A DNA stretch of 64,000 bases from Periplaneta americana (Eukaryota; Arthropoda; Insecta; Blattodea; Blattidae). The first letter of the stretch is position 1. Every line of letters begins with the position of its first letter. Position numbers and translations under genes: made by a program. The notes under the pieces were generated by a model. The model was not told the DNA's origin. It saw nothing but the letters and a program-made list of their open reading frames with translations, and did no database searches. Location: the NCBI RefSeq assembly GCF_040183065.1, contig NC_091131.1, positions 13,414,300-13,478,299 of the forward strand, in the 5' to 3' direction. Below are positions 21,024 to 35,400 of the stretch, piece by piece.

Positions 21024-21339
21024 GACAGCATCCCATCAGGAGAGATGTGAATAAGTAAGTTAACCGAATTTAGGTTGAGTTATACGATCGAATTCGTACA
21101 TAGAATGGTCTAATTCACTAGAATAAGCGGAATATCGTTTTGTATGACGCGACGTTCGTTTATTCGAAGTTTATCTATTCCATAATTAGCCGAACTGAAA
21201 CAGAAGTTGGCAATACCGGTATTTGTAGAGGATGTTTTGTTTATAATGTGCATTCACAATACCAGTAACTGTTGAAATAATTCTGAACATGGCATAGTTT
21301 TGTCTACGGAGTTTATTATAAAGGAAAAAGTAAATCAAT
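21024..21339. other. Intergenic, unassigned
   Basis: No feature recognised between the GGT tract and SINE-B. Confidence 0.5.
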
Positions 21340-21350
21340 ACTAATTAGGA

Positions 21351-21684
21351 CTGCCTACGTGGTCTGTTGGTGAGCATGCTGGCTTCCAGATCAGGAGGTC
21401 CCTGGTTCGATTCCCGGGCTCGGCTCTCGGTGAATTTTTCTTGAAGAAGAGGAATTCCCTGGGTGTCTAGAGTCTGGAAATTTGTATGAATGTGAGTGTG
21501 AGTGTGCCGGGTTAATATTAATTAACCAATCATCACAAATTAATAAAAATACATCAGGACTGTCGCTGGGCAGTACACCTGAACACACGTTTCAGCGTCA
21601 CATTGTTGACAAGTAGCTCCATCTGCTAGCACAACCATAAAGCATGTAATAGATGCTCTAGAGTTACCAACAACGAAAAAAAAA
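21351..21684 (+). mobile_element. tRNA-derived SINE, family B
   Basis: The tRNA-like head has GTTGGTGAGCATGCTGGCTT and the B box GGTTCGATTCC at 21404-21414. An unrelated body and an A-rich end follow. ACTAATTAG is duplicated at 21340-21348 and 21685-21693. It is not a functional tRNA because it continues into the SINE body and lacks a clean acceptor stem. Confidence 0.8.
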
Positions 21685-21835
21685 ACTAATTAGAAATCAA
21701 GACCATAAGATAGAAGATACACAAGCTATTTGAGGCAGTGAATGACTATAAGAACGTACTATAAAAACAACTGATGCCATGTACTATAATATTATGCGTA
21801 TATATTTTATTTTCTTGAAACAGTGTTCAATAGAT

Positions 21836-22092
21836 TTTTTTATTTTATTGGCTTATTTTACGACGCTGTATCAACATCTAGGTAATTTATAGTCTGAATT
21901 AAATGAAGGTGATAATGCCGGTGAAATAAGTCCGGAGTCCAGCACCGAAAGTTGCCCAGCATTTGCTCGTATTGGGTTAAGGGAAAACCCCGGAAAAAAC
22001 CTAAACCAGGTAACTTGCCCCGACCGGGATTCGAACCCGGGCCAACTGGTTTCGCGCCCAGACGCACTGACCGTTACTCCACAGGTGTGGAC
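21836..22092 (-). mobile_element. SINE-A, full length
   Basis: Minus-strand copy of the family described at 47177-47430, including the GGTTCGAATCCCGGTCGGGG B-box segment. Confidence 0.85.
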
Positions 22093-22394
22093 TGTTCAAT
22101 AGATATACACAAAAAATTATTTGCTGTGGATACGAATAAAAATATATAAATACTGTTTGCCCAACGGACCACATTAACATTTTTTAATACCTATAAAAGT
22201 GTTGCAAGGCATAATTGATCAATGGAACTTTGTCCATTTTTGCTTCCCTTTGGCTTTATTACCAGGAACTCAGCATTAACAATATACGGCATTTGATGAC
22301 GGAAAGAATGTACTGTGGAATAGAAGAATATGAATTTGAGACTCCTTTCTTCAAACTATCACATTTTGTTGGACACTGAGACACTCCCATCTTA
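22093..22394. other. Intergenic, unassigned
   Basis: AT-rich; nothing recognised. Confidence 0.5.
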
Positions 22395-24045
22395 TTTTTG
22401 CTCTGCTTTCCTTTTTTAATCATCTTCTCTTTTCTTTCCTAGTATTTCTTCAGTTTTCTTATTTTTCTTCTGCTTTTTTCCTTAGTTTTTTCATAATTTT
22501 TCTTCTTTTTCCGTTACCCATTTTTCTTCTGTTTTCTTTATTTTCCTTTTGATTTTATGGCCTTATTTTCCCGCTGCTTTTCTTTCCTTATTATTCTTAT
22601 ACTTTCCTTTTCTTATTTTTGTTCTGCTTTTCTTTTTTGAATGATCTTCTCTTTTCTTTCCCAGTATTTCTTTAGTTTTCTTATTTTTCTTCCGCCTTTT
22701 TCCTTAGTTTTTTTCATAATTTTTCTTTTTTTTCCGTTACCCATTTTTCTTCTGTTTTCTTTATATTCCTTTTGATTTTATGTCCTTACTTTCCTGCTGC
22801 TTTTCTTTCCTTATTTTTCTTATACTTTCCTTTTCTTATTTTTGTTCTGCTTTTCTTTTTTTAATGATCTTCTCCCTTTCTTTCCTAGTATTTCTTCAGT
22901 TTTCTTATTTTTCTTCCGCTTTTTTCCTTAGTTTTTTCATAACTTTTCTTCTTTTTCCGTTTCCCATTTTTCTTCTGTTTTCTTTATTTTCCTTTTGATT
23001 TTATGTCCTTATTTTCCTGCTGCTTTTCTTTCCTTAATTTCCTTCTGCCTTTCTATTCTTATTTCCTTCTGCTTTTATTTCCTTATTTTTCTTATATTTT
23101 CCTTTTCTTATTTTTGTTCTGCTTTTCTGTTTTTAATGATCTTCTCCTTTTCTTTCCTTACCTTTCTTCTGTTCTTCTTCCTAGTATTTCTTATTTTTCT
23201 TCCGCTTTTTTCCTTAGTTTTTTCATAATTTTTTTTCTTTTTCCGTTCCCCATTTTTCTTCTGTTTTCTTTCTTTATTTTCCTTTTGATTTTATGTCCTT
23301 ACTTTCCTTCTGCTTTTCTTTCCTTATTTTTCTTATACTTTCCTTTCTTATTTTTGTTCTGCTTTTCTTTTTTTTAATGATCTTCTCTTTTCTTTCCCAG
23401 TATTTCTTAAGTTTTCTTATTTTCCTTAGTATTTTCATAATTTTTCTTCTTTTTCCGTTCCCCATTTTTCTTCTGTTTTCTGTCTTTATTTTCCTTTTGA
23501 TTTTATGCCCTTATTTTCCTGCTGCTTTTCTTTCCTTAATTTCCTTCTGCCTTTCTTTCCTTATTTTTCTTATACTTTCCTTTTCTTATTTTTGTTTTGG
23601 TTTTCTTTTTTTAAAGATCTTCTCCTTTTCTTTCTTTGCCTTTCTTCTACTCTTCTTCCTAGTATTTCTTTAGTTTTTTCTTATTTTTCTTCCGTTTTCT
23701 TTCCTTATTTTACTTTTGCTTTTCTAGCCTTATTTTCATAGTGATTTTATTTCCTTAATTTCCTTCTGATTTCCTTTTCTTAATTTCCTCCTGATTTTCT
23801 TTCCTTAATTTCCTTCACTTTTCATTTCTTAATTTTCTTGTGTTCTTCTTTCCCTATTTCCTTTTGGTTTTCTTTTCTTATTTTCTTTCTGCTTTTCTTT
23901 TCTTTCCTTAATTTCCGTCTGTTCTTCCTTCCTTACTTTCCTTCTGCTTTCCATTCCTTATTTTCTCTCAGATTTTCTTTTCTTCTTTACTTCTGCTTTA
24001 CTCTCTTGTCTTTCTATATCTTTCGTGTATTTTATCTAATTTTTC
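22395..24045 (+). repeat. Pyrimidine-rich (TTTTC)n-type satellite with higher-order units
   Basis: Nearly pure T and C on this strand for 1.65 kb. A recurring landmark, TTCTGCTTTTCTTTTTT..ATGATCTTCTC, is found near 22621, 22844, 23117 and 23357. This gives higher-order units of about 220-270 bp. Many overlapping frames rich in F, L and S result from composition and are not genes. Confidence 0.85.
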
Positions 24046-24849
24046 CCCCCTTCTGACATGTTACATGTCCGAACAGTAAACTACATTAAAGCAGCTATTT
24101 GCTTAACTGGTTTTGACGTAGATGAAACTGCACAGTTTGACCAAACACTGACGTAAGATAAATGGACACTATCACTCTCGAAATGTCTTAAGTTAACATT
24201 GTTATGCACGACAAAATAGCTTTTGAAGTGAAATTGTCATGGCTAAAAAATGCAAGAGGATGAAGCAATGTAGAAGTGGAAAGAAGCATTTTATTTGTAA
24301 TGTAATTAACCATTACCTTTTCTGAGACTTAGTGATACCGGTACTGATTTTATGTCTGGACGAAGTCCTATGTAACCTCAACTTTTGTTCTAGAAATCTC
24401 CTCTTGCAAATAAACGCTGAATAAATGACACGCCAAACACAGGATTAGTTTCGTGTTATCTGGCCACAATCTTACTCAATTCTTATACAAATATTTAAAC
24501 ATCGTAACTGTCCATCATTGAATTTGTGCATCTGAATATAAATGCAAGAATTTACGGAAAGTGATATAAAAATACTGTTGAGTAACTACATTGTAAACAT
24601 ATCAGTTTCATGCAAAAAATGCTACTTTATCATCTGTGATATTTATGTGAAAATTTATAGCACTGCGCAGTCGTATCCCCCGACATGATTGTACATAAAA
24701 GCAAGATAATGGCGTTTGGTCTGAGATAATTACTGTAGAATGGCAACTGTAAACTGAAACTCCAACTCATATAATGTATCGGAATCAGTGATACGGATTT
24801 ATAATGATACAACAAATTCTCATTTCATAAAACTGCGCAAATTGGCAAT
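24046..24849 (+). promoter_or_regulatory. Upstream region of IR gene B
   Basis: About 0.8 kb between the satellite and the initiator ATG, free of recognisable transposons. It presumably holds the 5' UTR and promoter. I see no decisive TATA box or initiator, so the transcription start cannot be placed. Confidence 0.4.
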
Positions 24850-25012
24850 ATGTTGTATCTGGAACGGTCATTGTTGTTGATGTTCATTTTCCTTCTCGAA
24901 GTTCAGTTATTTCAAGCAAAGATTATCACGCCCGACAGACTGGCGCTGATGGGTTCATTTTTGGACGACAACCACATTTCATTTGCAGTCGTCGTGACTT
25001 GTAGCAGATCAG
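24850..25012 (+). CDS. Gene B exon 1: signal peptide
   Basis: ATG at 24850, donor gtaatt at 25013. The product starts [20 protein letters not shown], a hydrophobic signal sequence, and ends [10 protein letters not shown], the short beta-strand and cysteine typical of IR75 N-termini. It ends in phase 1. Confidence 0.85.
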
Positions 25013-28000
25013 GTAATTTTGAATATATATAATTTGAACTGGTAATGGAAATTACGGGAAAACGGCTGAACGGATTTTAATGAATGACCCCTCATTTTGA
25101 AGCTTAGAACCCGAAGTTTTTCAGAAAAATAGTAACTTTCAGTGAAGCGTTAGTTTTCCTACAGAATTTTCATATTTTCCAAAAACCATCTTTCGTCAGT
25201 TTTGAGAACTAATTGCATCATTTCAGAATAAAACAAAACACACTAGCCTACAATAAACAATAGACTATTACACGAAGGCCATGACCTGCAGGATTGCTGA
25301 CATATTTAGAGCTCAAATTCAATTGGTTATTAAAAACTTCAAGGCTTACTAAAAATAATTTACAGGCTGATTGCTGGTGTGTAATTTTATGAGTACAGCT
25401 GTGTATTGGATATTAAAATCTACAAAACTTGAGGTGGTTTGATGACATTAGTACCATTAGAAATTAAATGTTATTATAATTAATGCCATGATGCGACTAT
25501 TTTTCATTAATTATACCTATTAATGCTATATTGATGATATGAAAGTGAAACTTTTGGGGTTATATAAGTAGATGTAGAGAATATATGAAATTAGATCTTC
25601 ATTTCTATAATTTACTGAATGGCGGCTATGTAGTATATACTAGGGCTGGATAAAAAGTAATGGCAACAGTTCGATATTTCTGACATGGCTTTATTCACAG
25701 GGGTACAACATTTACGTACCTTCTATATAGTCGCCCCCCTTATTTATTACCTTTTGCCAAATGTTTGGAAATCGTCGTACACTATCAGCGCGTCCATCTT
25801 TGTTGATATTCCGTATTGTCCGCCCTATTGCACGGATAAGTTCATCTCTGGTATTGTACCGGGTCCCTCGCAGTGGTTCTTTCACTTTGGTGAAAAGATC
25901 GTAATCGCATGGACTCATATCGGGTGAGTACGGTGGATGTTCCAGAATCTCCCATTGCCAGCGGCGCAAGAGGTCCTTGACAGCAGCAGCGGTGTGACTC
26001 CTTGCATTATCATGAAGAATGATAGGATTCTGTACTACCAAGTGTCGTTGTTTTCTCCTGAGGTCTGGAAGAAGGTGGTGCTACAGGAACCTGCAGTAGT
26101 AGTCCGCGTTTGCCGTCTGCCTTGGAGGTACAGCGTGGTGCAGTATTACCCCATCAATGTCATACGTCACAATGAACATCACTTTCACAGCACTTTGTGT
26201 AGGACGCACTTTCTTCGGGCGAGAAGAACCTGGTTGCTTCCATTCATTTGGTTGGTTCGTATGAGCGAGTCCAGGTTTCGTCCATAGCGACGATTCGTCC
26301 AAGAAAGTCATCTTTCCTTTGGTACCGGTCCAACAAGGCCTGTGCGACTGCATAGCGATGCCATTGTTAAACTTAGGAAATTTCATGGTGTATCCAACGC
26401 CCTGTAATTTTGCGGTAACCCAGAATGTCTTGCAGAATGTGGAGCACAATTTTGTGACATACTCCGATTTCCGCTGCTAACTCACGCGCAGTCCATCGGC
26501 TATCAGCATCCAACAGGGAAGCAAGGAGTTGAACTGTGTTGCAAGGAGATGCACTATCACCTTTACTTTTTAACTTCGCTCTAGAATATGCCATTAGGAA
26601 AGTCCAGGATAACAGAGAGGGTTTGGAATTGAACGGGCTACATCAGCTGCTTGTCTATGCGAATGACGTGAATATGTTAGGAAAAAATACTCAAACGATT
26701 AGTTAAAACACGGGAATTTTACTTGAAGCAAGTAAAGAGATAGGTTTGGAAGTAAATCCCGAAAAGACGAAGTATATTATTATGTCTCGTGACCAGAATA
26801 TTGTACGAAATGGAAATATAAAAATTGCAGATTTATCCTTCGAAGAGGTAGAAAAATTCAAATATCTTGGAGCAACAGTAACAAATATAAATGATACTGG
26901 GAGGAAATTTAACACAGAATAAATATGGGAAATGCCTGTTATTATTCGCTTGAGTGGCTTTTGTCATCTAGTCTGCTGTGAAAGAATCTGAAAATTAGAA
27001 TTTATAAAACAGTTATATTACCTGTTATTCTGCATGGTTATGAAATTTGGACTCTCACTTTGAGAAAGGAATAGAGATTAATGATGTGTGAGAATAAGGT
27101 GCTTAGAAAAGTATTTGGGGCTAAGAGGGATTAAGTTATAGGAGAATGGAGAAAGTTACACAACACAGAACTGCACGCATTGTATTCTTCACCTGACATA
27201 ATTAGGAACATTAAATCCAGACGTTTGAGATGGCCAAGGCATGTAGCACGTATGGGCCAATCCAGAAATGCATATAGAGTGTTAGTTGGGAGGCCGGAGG
27301 GAAAAAAGACCTTTGGAGAGGCCGAGAGGTAGATGGGAGGATAACATTAAAATGGATTTGAGGGAGGTGGGATATGATGGTAGAGACTGGATTAATCTTG
27401 CACAGAGTAGTGACCGAAGGCGGAGTTATGTGTAGGCGGCAATGAACCTGCGGATTTCTTAAAGGCTATAAGTAAGGAAGATGTCATTATCAAACATTTG
27501 AAATAGTCATAATATTTTGTTCAGTTGAGTTTTTCCTTCTATAACTGTTAGGTAGGTACTTGCTATAATAGTATATGTGACTGATTTTATGTTAACCCTG
27601 ACATATTCATGCATTAAATACATTTTCGGTAATAATTGGGAAACAGTTACAATAGCGACGGAATCGTGTAACGTGCACGTATTCAGTAAACTTTATTTTT
27701 GGTCTGTTGTGTCTCAGAGGACGTGCAGATCGCCAAGTTCTTCTCGAACAGAGGCCTTCGAGTGAAGATTCAGCGTGCAGATGAACCGACAGATGTCGCT
27801 TCTTTGTTGTCAGTGGATATGTACAAGCTGGCTGTATTTCTACACTGGCAGTGTGAGGGCAGCTCCGTCGTTTTGAAAAAGGTCAGTGTGATAGGTTAGA
27901 AATTAAAGTTCTTCGATAAATAATGATTGAATATAAGAAATGAGGCCATGAGCATATTTCTTCTGGTTGGTTGGATCCAACCATGCCTTCCAATTAATAA

Positions 28001-31000
28001 ATCTAGATACACATTCAGAGTGAACCAGCCAAGGCTAGACTCCTTACCGCACTCACGGCGGCTGATTCATACGTAACGACGCTATCCTATGCACCCTAAC
28101 AATATGGTGGTTGTAGCACATGATAGCAGAAACTGTATAACAAAATGGCCTTGCTTCCACTGAAACAATGCAGGTGGAGACATCTATAACACTAAAAAAA
28201 AACACAAAACAATAAAAGAGTGGAAACATGTAATGCGGAAGCAACATCAAAACTGCACGTATGTCATTTCGTACGCCATGGTCGCTAATACAGGGACATC
28301 ATTTTATTTTTACTTCAATTTTTATTTTACCTGAGTTTTTGAATGTACTTCACTCCCACCCCTTCTACTAGTAAACTTCCAACCGTTCTCCACACAGAAC
28401 CAAGCGTATACAGTCAAAGTCTCCTTACGGTCATAGTAAACACAAACAGTACTGAGTTAGTGAGTATAGTACGTTCCAAAAATACGTTCCCTTTCAATAT
28501 TGAATCATATTCTCGCACAGGTACTGTCGTTCGTTTGCCTATGTCGCATCCCGGTTTCCCCATCCACTTCTGCCCGTCCCTTTGTGGCTGGGCTGTCTTA
28601 GCTATTTTCTGAAAACATTAATTTCTGTTAGGAATTGGACGTCTACGTAATATTATACAACTATTTAAAATAACTTAAATAGAAGGGCCTCGTTAAGTAA
28701 TTGTCACGTGATTTCCCCCCTTTCTGCAACTCTGCGACAAAACCACTTGGACGGACAGTAGATAGCATGTCTGAATAGTTTTATCTTTTCGGATCGGGCA
28801 GAAGTGAAGATTGAATTTACAGTACGTAAGGTACTCTTTTATAGAGTAGGTACAGAATTATTTCAATATGAGTTAGTAGTACGAAAGACGAAATTGGTAA
28901 TTGGAATTTGGTATAATAGTCTATGTGCGATAATATGCAAAAAAGAACTGAAACCTGTATAGAAACGAACGGCCATCATTTTCAAATATGTGTTTAAATA
29001 TCCATATTGTGATTATTTTTAAATTTAACTTCATTCTCTATATTGTACGCTAATGTGCTGTAGACAGTATAATATACACAGCATAATGAATACGTCCGAA
29101 CGGACAGCTCAGATCGTGAGAAAAAACACTTATTGTTAATATTTTACTGCATTTTGATTAAAGAAAAACCTAATGAAAATTATCAAACTCAAAATCGCGA
29201 TATTTCCTATTTTACGTAAATGGATGAACTACTTTTCATCCCTCCTATACCTAGTAAAAGTTATTTGTTTGTATCTTACGTCAGTATCATCGAACTCCAG
29301 TCGTGGAAGCGGTAGCAAACGGTGTTTCCGATTCACAACTTTTAAGCCAAAGGTATAGCCAGGTTAATATTACAAATGTTAGTAAAAATTAAATGATGTC
29401 CCGGTACTATCGTAGAAACTTAATTTCACCGTCTTCATTCGCTGTATTACGAAAACTTGTTTATTCCAGGCCTCCGAGCACAGGTTGTTCACCATTCAAC
29501 ACTTCTGGCTGGTCTTCACTGACCGACCTGCTGCATCGAGCGACAGTCTCGCTGCTTTGCAGGAGGTGAACATTCTTCTGGACAGCCACTTCACGCTGGT
29601 GCGGCCAGGGTCGGTGCAGAATGAATATCTTCTGCAGGATGTGTACAAGATCTTGGCCAGATCGCCACTCACATTTACTCCTGAACGTGCATGGAGCCCT
29701 GGGCAGAAGTTTCCTGCTGGTCCGCCAAGGAAAGATTTTGGTGGAACTGTTCTGCGATCAGCAACCGTGGTGAGTATAGCCTACAGGATTTACAAAAATT
29801 ACGCGAGCTAAACTCTGGTACGAAACAGACTGGAACAGTTAGCAATGTAAAATAAATACAGGGACATCATTTTATTTTTCTTCAATTATTATTGTACCTG
29901 AGTTTTTTTAATGTACTTCACTCTCACCCCCTCTACTAGTAAACATTTCATCCGTTCTCCACACAGAACCAAGCGTATACACGATGAAAGAGTAATGGAA
30001 CGGAGAAAAATTCTCTCCGGCGCCGGGATTTGAACCCGGGTTTTCAGCTCTACGTGCTGATGCTTTATCCACTAAGCCACACCGGATACCCACCCCGGCG
30101 TCGTACAGAATCGTCTCAGTTTAAGTTCCAACTCTTGGGTTCCCTCTAGTGGCCGCCCTCTGCACTACGTCATAGATGTCTATGAACGTAGGACTGAAAT
30201 CCGCACATGTGCTGAGGTGCACTCGTTATGAGTGACTAGTTGGCCGGGATCCGACGGAATAGGCGCCGTCTTAAATCACGAAGTGATTTACGCATATCAT
30301 ATATTATTTTAATGTACCGAAGTTCATCGCATGATGACGCAGAATATTTTTTTATTTTAGTAGGTTATTTTACGACGCTGTATCAACATCTAGGTTATTT
30401 AGCGTCTGAATGATATGAAGGTGATAATGCCGGTGAAATGAGTCCGGGGTCCAGCACCGCAAGTTACCCAGCATTTGCTCATCTTGGGTTGAGGAAAAAC
30501 CCCGGAAAAAACCTCAACCAGGTAACTTGCCCCGACCGGGATTCGACCCCGGGCCACCTGGTTTTGCGGCCAGACGCGCTGACCATTACTCCACAGGTGT
30601 GGACGACGCAGAATATCTGCATGGAAATATCATATGTACTTCGGTACATTAAAATAATATACAAGCGTATACAGTCAAAGTCGCCTTAAAGTCATATTAT
30701 ACACAAACAGTACTGAAATAGTATAGTGTGTTCCAGAAATATGTTCAAGTTTTCCAGTGACGAAAGAGCTTTCAATATTGAATCATATTCTCGCACAGGT
30801 ACTGCCCTCCATTTGCCTAAGTCGCATCCCGGTTTCTCCCACCCGTTTCTGCTCGTTCCTCTGTAAAGGCTAGTGGCTGGGCTGTCTTAGCTCTTTCTGA
30901 AAACATTAATTTCTGTTAGGAAACCGTTTGCTACCCCTTTCTAAGACTGGAGTTCGATGATACTGGCGTAAAATACAAACAAATCACTTTACTAGGTATA

Positions 31001-32422
31001 GGAGGGAAGAAAAGTAGTTCATCCATTTACGTAAACTAGGAAATATTGCGATTTTGATTTTGATAATTTTCATTAGGTTTTTCTTTAATCAAATTCAGTA
31101 CCCTATTAACAATAAGTGTCCACACATGTGGAGTAACGGTCAGCGCGTCTGGCCGCGAAACCAGGTGGCCCGGCTTCGAATCCCGGTCGGGGCAAGTTAC
31201 CTGGTTGAGGTTTTTTCCGGGGTTTGCCCTCAACCCAATACTAGCAAATGCTGGGTAACTTTCGGTGCTGGACCCCCGAACTCATTTCACCGGCATTATC
31301 ACCTTCATATCATTCAGACGCTAAATAACCTAGATGTTGATACAGCGTCGTAAAATAACCCAATAAAATGAAAAAAAAAATTATAATAAGTGTTTTTACT
31401 CACGAACTGAGCTATCCATTCGGACGTATTCATTGTACTTCTGTCGATGTATATTCTTGTGAAAGTTCTCTCCCAGCATTTTATGGGTATGTCCAATAAT
31501 CTAAAAAAATATATATCATAAATTTATATGATTAGTTCTTTTCAAATTTTCTTCAAGCCAAGCCACATGGGGCTGATGTAAACCTGTCCTTTTAAAATAA
31601 TTAGTTATTGTTGTTTGAAGAAAGCAATATGTTGTGTGGTTCGTGATTCCATGTCTTCATCATGTCGTAGGAAATTACTTGACAGTTAATTAACGAAGCC
31701 CTTTTATTTAAGTTATTTTGAACAGTTATACAATATTACATAGACGCTCTGCGCTTTGTTGAGGAAACCAAATGCACGTCGGTTAGTTCTATCAGGCCCT
31801 AGCACTCCATTTTTAATGTTAACTCTCTGATGACTGAGTAACAATAACTATACCCAAAAACAACACACAGTGACGAATCAATGCTCTTAGCAATAACAAA
31901 CAATCACACTGTGGCAAACAGTCACAAAACTAAAACAAGTGCAGCATCGTACCGATGCGAGATAGGACACATATCGATTAATGAAAAATGTTTGTTTGAA
32001 TAGATCTACTCTGTATTCACCCCATTCTTCTGTAACATAAGATCTGAATCACTCTGTATAAATGTATTTAAATTAAACTCGAACCCTAAGCCTATACGTA
32101 AAAGAAGATTTTAAATTGTCGTATTTCAACTTAAAGAATATATTTTTTTTTTACAAAACTATACGAGTATATAAAGCTTACATTAATATTTGCTGTTTTC
32201 AGGTTGTGGCAGACGTCTGGGAAAACTACCTCGATGTACGCTACAAGCACATAAACTCTTACCCTAAGTACAACTACGTTGAGACACAACTCATTGCCAA
32301 ATACAGCAACTTCAGGTGCAGTTAGAATTTGTTTTACTTCTACCGTATTTTCTAGATATTAGGCGCAGTGATTCATATCAAAATTATTTACAATTTTAAT
32401 AAAATATTAGCGTCATGAAGGC

Positions 32423-32473
<51 letters not shown>

Positions 32474-35400
32474 TCTCTGCTTCTACATCTCACGCGTTGC
32501 GTAACACTTCATTTCCTTCGGAATATGTATGATAAGACTTTCTTGTGTTCAAATCTAACGTACCTTGTTTACATGTTTCGACCTATTATGGGTCATCCTC
32601 AGAACTGCTCGTTGCTGGTCTTGGCGCCTCTTATTTTGTTTCCTGTGAGGGTGTGTTCGTGTGGTGTAAAGTGGAGTCAAAGAATGTCTGTGTTCTGAAA
32701 TTGAGTTGTGGGTTGAGAATTTCTTTGGGGTGTATTTTTGTGTTTCTGCACATTTCATATTGTTCTAGTGTGTTCAATTTCTGGCTTTTTGGTTGGATGT
32801 ATAGACACACAAATACACACCCCAAATAAATTCTCAACCCACAACTCAATTTCAGAACACAGACACTCTTTGACTCCACTTTACACCACACGAACACACC
32901 CTCACAGGAAACAAAACAAGAGGCGCCAAGACAGCAACGACCAGTTCTGAGGATGACCCATAATAGGTCTGAACATATAAACATGATACATTAGAATTTA
33001 ACACGAAGTCTTATCACACATATTCCGAAGTCATACAGTGTTAAAAGTTGTGTAATGAAGAGGTGTACTTCATCTCCTTTATCACGCTCTTTCATATTTA
33101 AGTATAAAAATGTAGGGATTCCATTTGAAATTTGAAAGAGGGAGTGGCTGAGGGTGGTGGTGAAATCTAAAATGCAATTAAGCCTGGTTTCAGACTTCCC
33201 CCTCAATATCTAAATTGACGTGTTTTTTTTTTTGTTTAAATTGAATTCAATTTAAATAATTAGTTATTTACACAGGAAAGTTTTGAAATGAAAGCTCTGT
33301 AGGCTATATTGATTTTATCGAATATTCCATCGTGTTAAGACTTGTATACTTTGGGAGTTCGTCGTTTTAAATAATTTTATGAATTTAACTGATTGTACCC
33401 GTCCATTTCTTATTGTGATTATGTGTTGAAGATACATCTGATGAGTTCAATCGTGTGGTGATCGCACTAGTCGAGTTGTCGTGTGCCTATGATATTTGTA
33501 ATGATTTTTAGAGTTTAAGAAAGTATTTCTGCAGAAAAGTATATTCTATTATCCATGTGCTAAAAAAGGATAAATGTTCATCTCCCTTCTTGCTTAAAAA
33601 AGTCCCTTGTACAGACGCTTGCATTGCCCTATTTTGACTATGCTGACATTTTACTGACTGACCTTTCCAACGACAACAAAACGAAACTTCAACGTGCTCA
33701 TAATTTGTGTGTACGTTTTGTAAGCAATGTTCGTAAATATGATCACATTACCCCATCCCTGGAAGCAATAGGTTGGCTTAAACTAGATAAGAAAAGAAAT
33801 TTACATTCACTTCTCCTTCCCTTCGAAATCTTGAACTCTTCTATTCCTTCGTACCTGTCGTCTCGCTTCACTTACCTTTCTTCCCACCATAATCTGAACA
33901 CACGCTCTCGTCAGGAAACAATACTAACAATACCATCCCATCGCAACTCCTCATACTCATCCTCTTTCACAATAGCCCTGCCAAGACTCTGGAATTCGTT
34001 ACCTGCTAACATCAGGAACTGTCGAAATAAAATTGAATTCAAACGCAAACTTACTAGGCACTTGGTCAGTAATTGATTTCTTGTAAATAGTTTCCTTAAT
34101 CTATCACAAAATATTTCAATATCCAATAATTTCATCACTATACAATTTTGTTATTCTAGGTTTAATTTGTAATTCAGTAAATATAAAATATTCTTTGTTT
34201 TTCTATGACTATTACACTCTTACTACGTCATATTACTTTTGACCAATAAAACGATACGAAAGGACGTATTTCAACCAATCATGGCTGCTTATCGCACAAT
34301 TTTATCGCGTCCCTAGCATTTGTTTAATTTTATCGCGTCCCTAGCATTTGTTTAATTTTATCGCGTCCCTAGCATTTGTTTCTTTGTTTGCCAACATTTG
34401 AAACTGCGCTGGTCTGGACGTCAAAAATATATATAAAATTACAAACCACTCCAGTCGATGCACAGCAGTTTCAATATGACTCGCATTGGCATTCAAGATC
34501 AAGAATTAATAAAAATCACTGATCATACCTATGCATCTTCTGAAATCCGATTTACAAATAAATGAAGAGCACCATTCGGAAATCCTGAATAAGTTGAATA
34601 CACCATGTAGGCCTAAATCAACGAGTTCCACTTCTATCATGCACACGTCCAATATAACATCAATTGAACCACCAACCACATTCAAATTTGAAAATTGTAC
34701 ATTCAATAATTATTATTATAATAATTATTCATGTTTATTTTTTATGTCATCGTCGTTAATTAAAACTTTTCTAACACTTGTGTATATTAGTTAGGTTATG
34801 TTATAGCTTCTGCTCTGAGAGGATAAAAAGAACTTCTGCTTTATGATATTATGGATAGTCACGTATCAGAGATTGTTTAATATTAAGATTTATTGAATAG
34901 TAATCATTACAGTGTCTTTATAAAGACACTACTGCCATCTAGCATGCATCTAGCGTAATATTTGTAATGTTGAGATGGTACAATAATACATTTGAAGACA
35001 GTTGTATTTTCGTAAGTCAATATTTTATTGTATTGGAGTACTTCGTTACTTCTAAGCTTTATATACTTTCTTCTAATCGTGTAATAGTCAATTAAATCCC
35101 ACTCGAGTTTTGATTTTCTCTAGATAAATCAAAACGTCTAGTGAGATTACTGTTGATAAATTATCTAGCTTTAATTAGTCAGGTAATCTTTTCGTACTTT
35201 GATTTTTATTGTAATTGTAATTGTAAATTTAATACCAATTGTAATGTTATTTGTAATTGTAATTGTAAATTTAATAGTAATTGTAATTTTATTCTTCATA
35301 TTATAGTTGGAATCTCCTGGTAGAGGGGCAGAGTAGGCCTGACGGCCTTATCTCTACCAGGTTAAATAAATAAATACTACTAATACTACTACTACTACTG

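Larger units (their letters stand above)
29859..31760. mobile_element. Scrambled element X with nested SINEs
   Basis: The left end CAGGGACATCATTTTATTTT at 29859 follows TA. X sequence stops near 29985 at AAGCGTATACA, resumes at 30663 with the same bases, and then switches orientation near 30920. Sequence related to X continues to about 31760. Two SINE-A copies and one SINE-C copy lie inside. Confidence 0.6.

Noticed and set aside
21351-21425. Candidate tRNA gene
   Set aside because: The tRNA-like head is followed by a SINE body and flanked by a target duplication; likewise the heads at 30010-30085, 47177-47250 and 61359-61430.
22780-24056. Several 70-126-residue F/L/S-rich frames
   Set aside because: Overlapping frames of a pyrimidine-rich satellite with no conserved motif.
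32545-32984. Overlapping frames of 67-117 residues on both strands
   Set aside because: Mirror translations of one inverted repeat; no family similarity.
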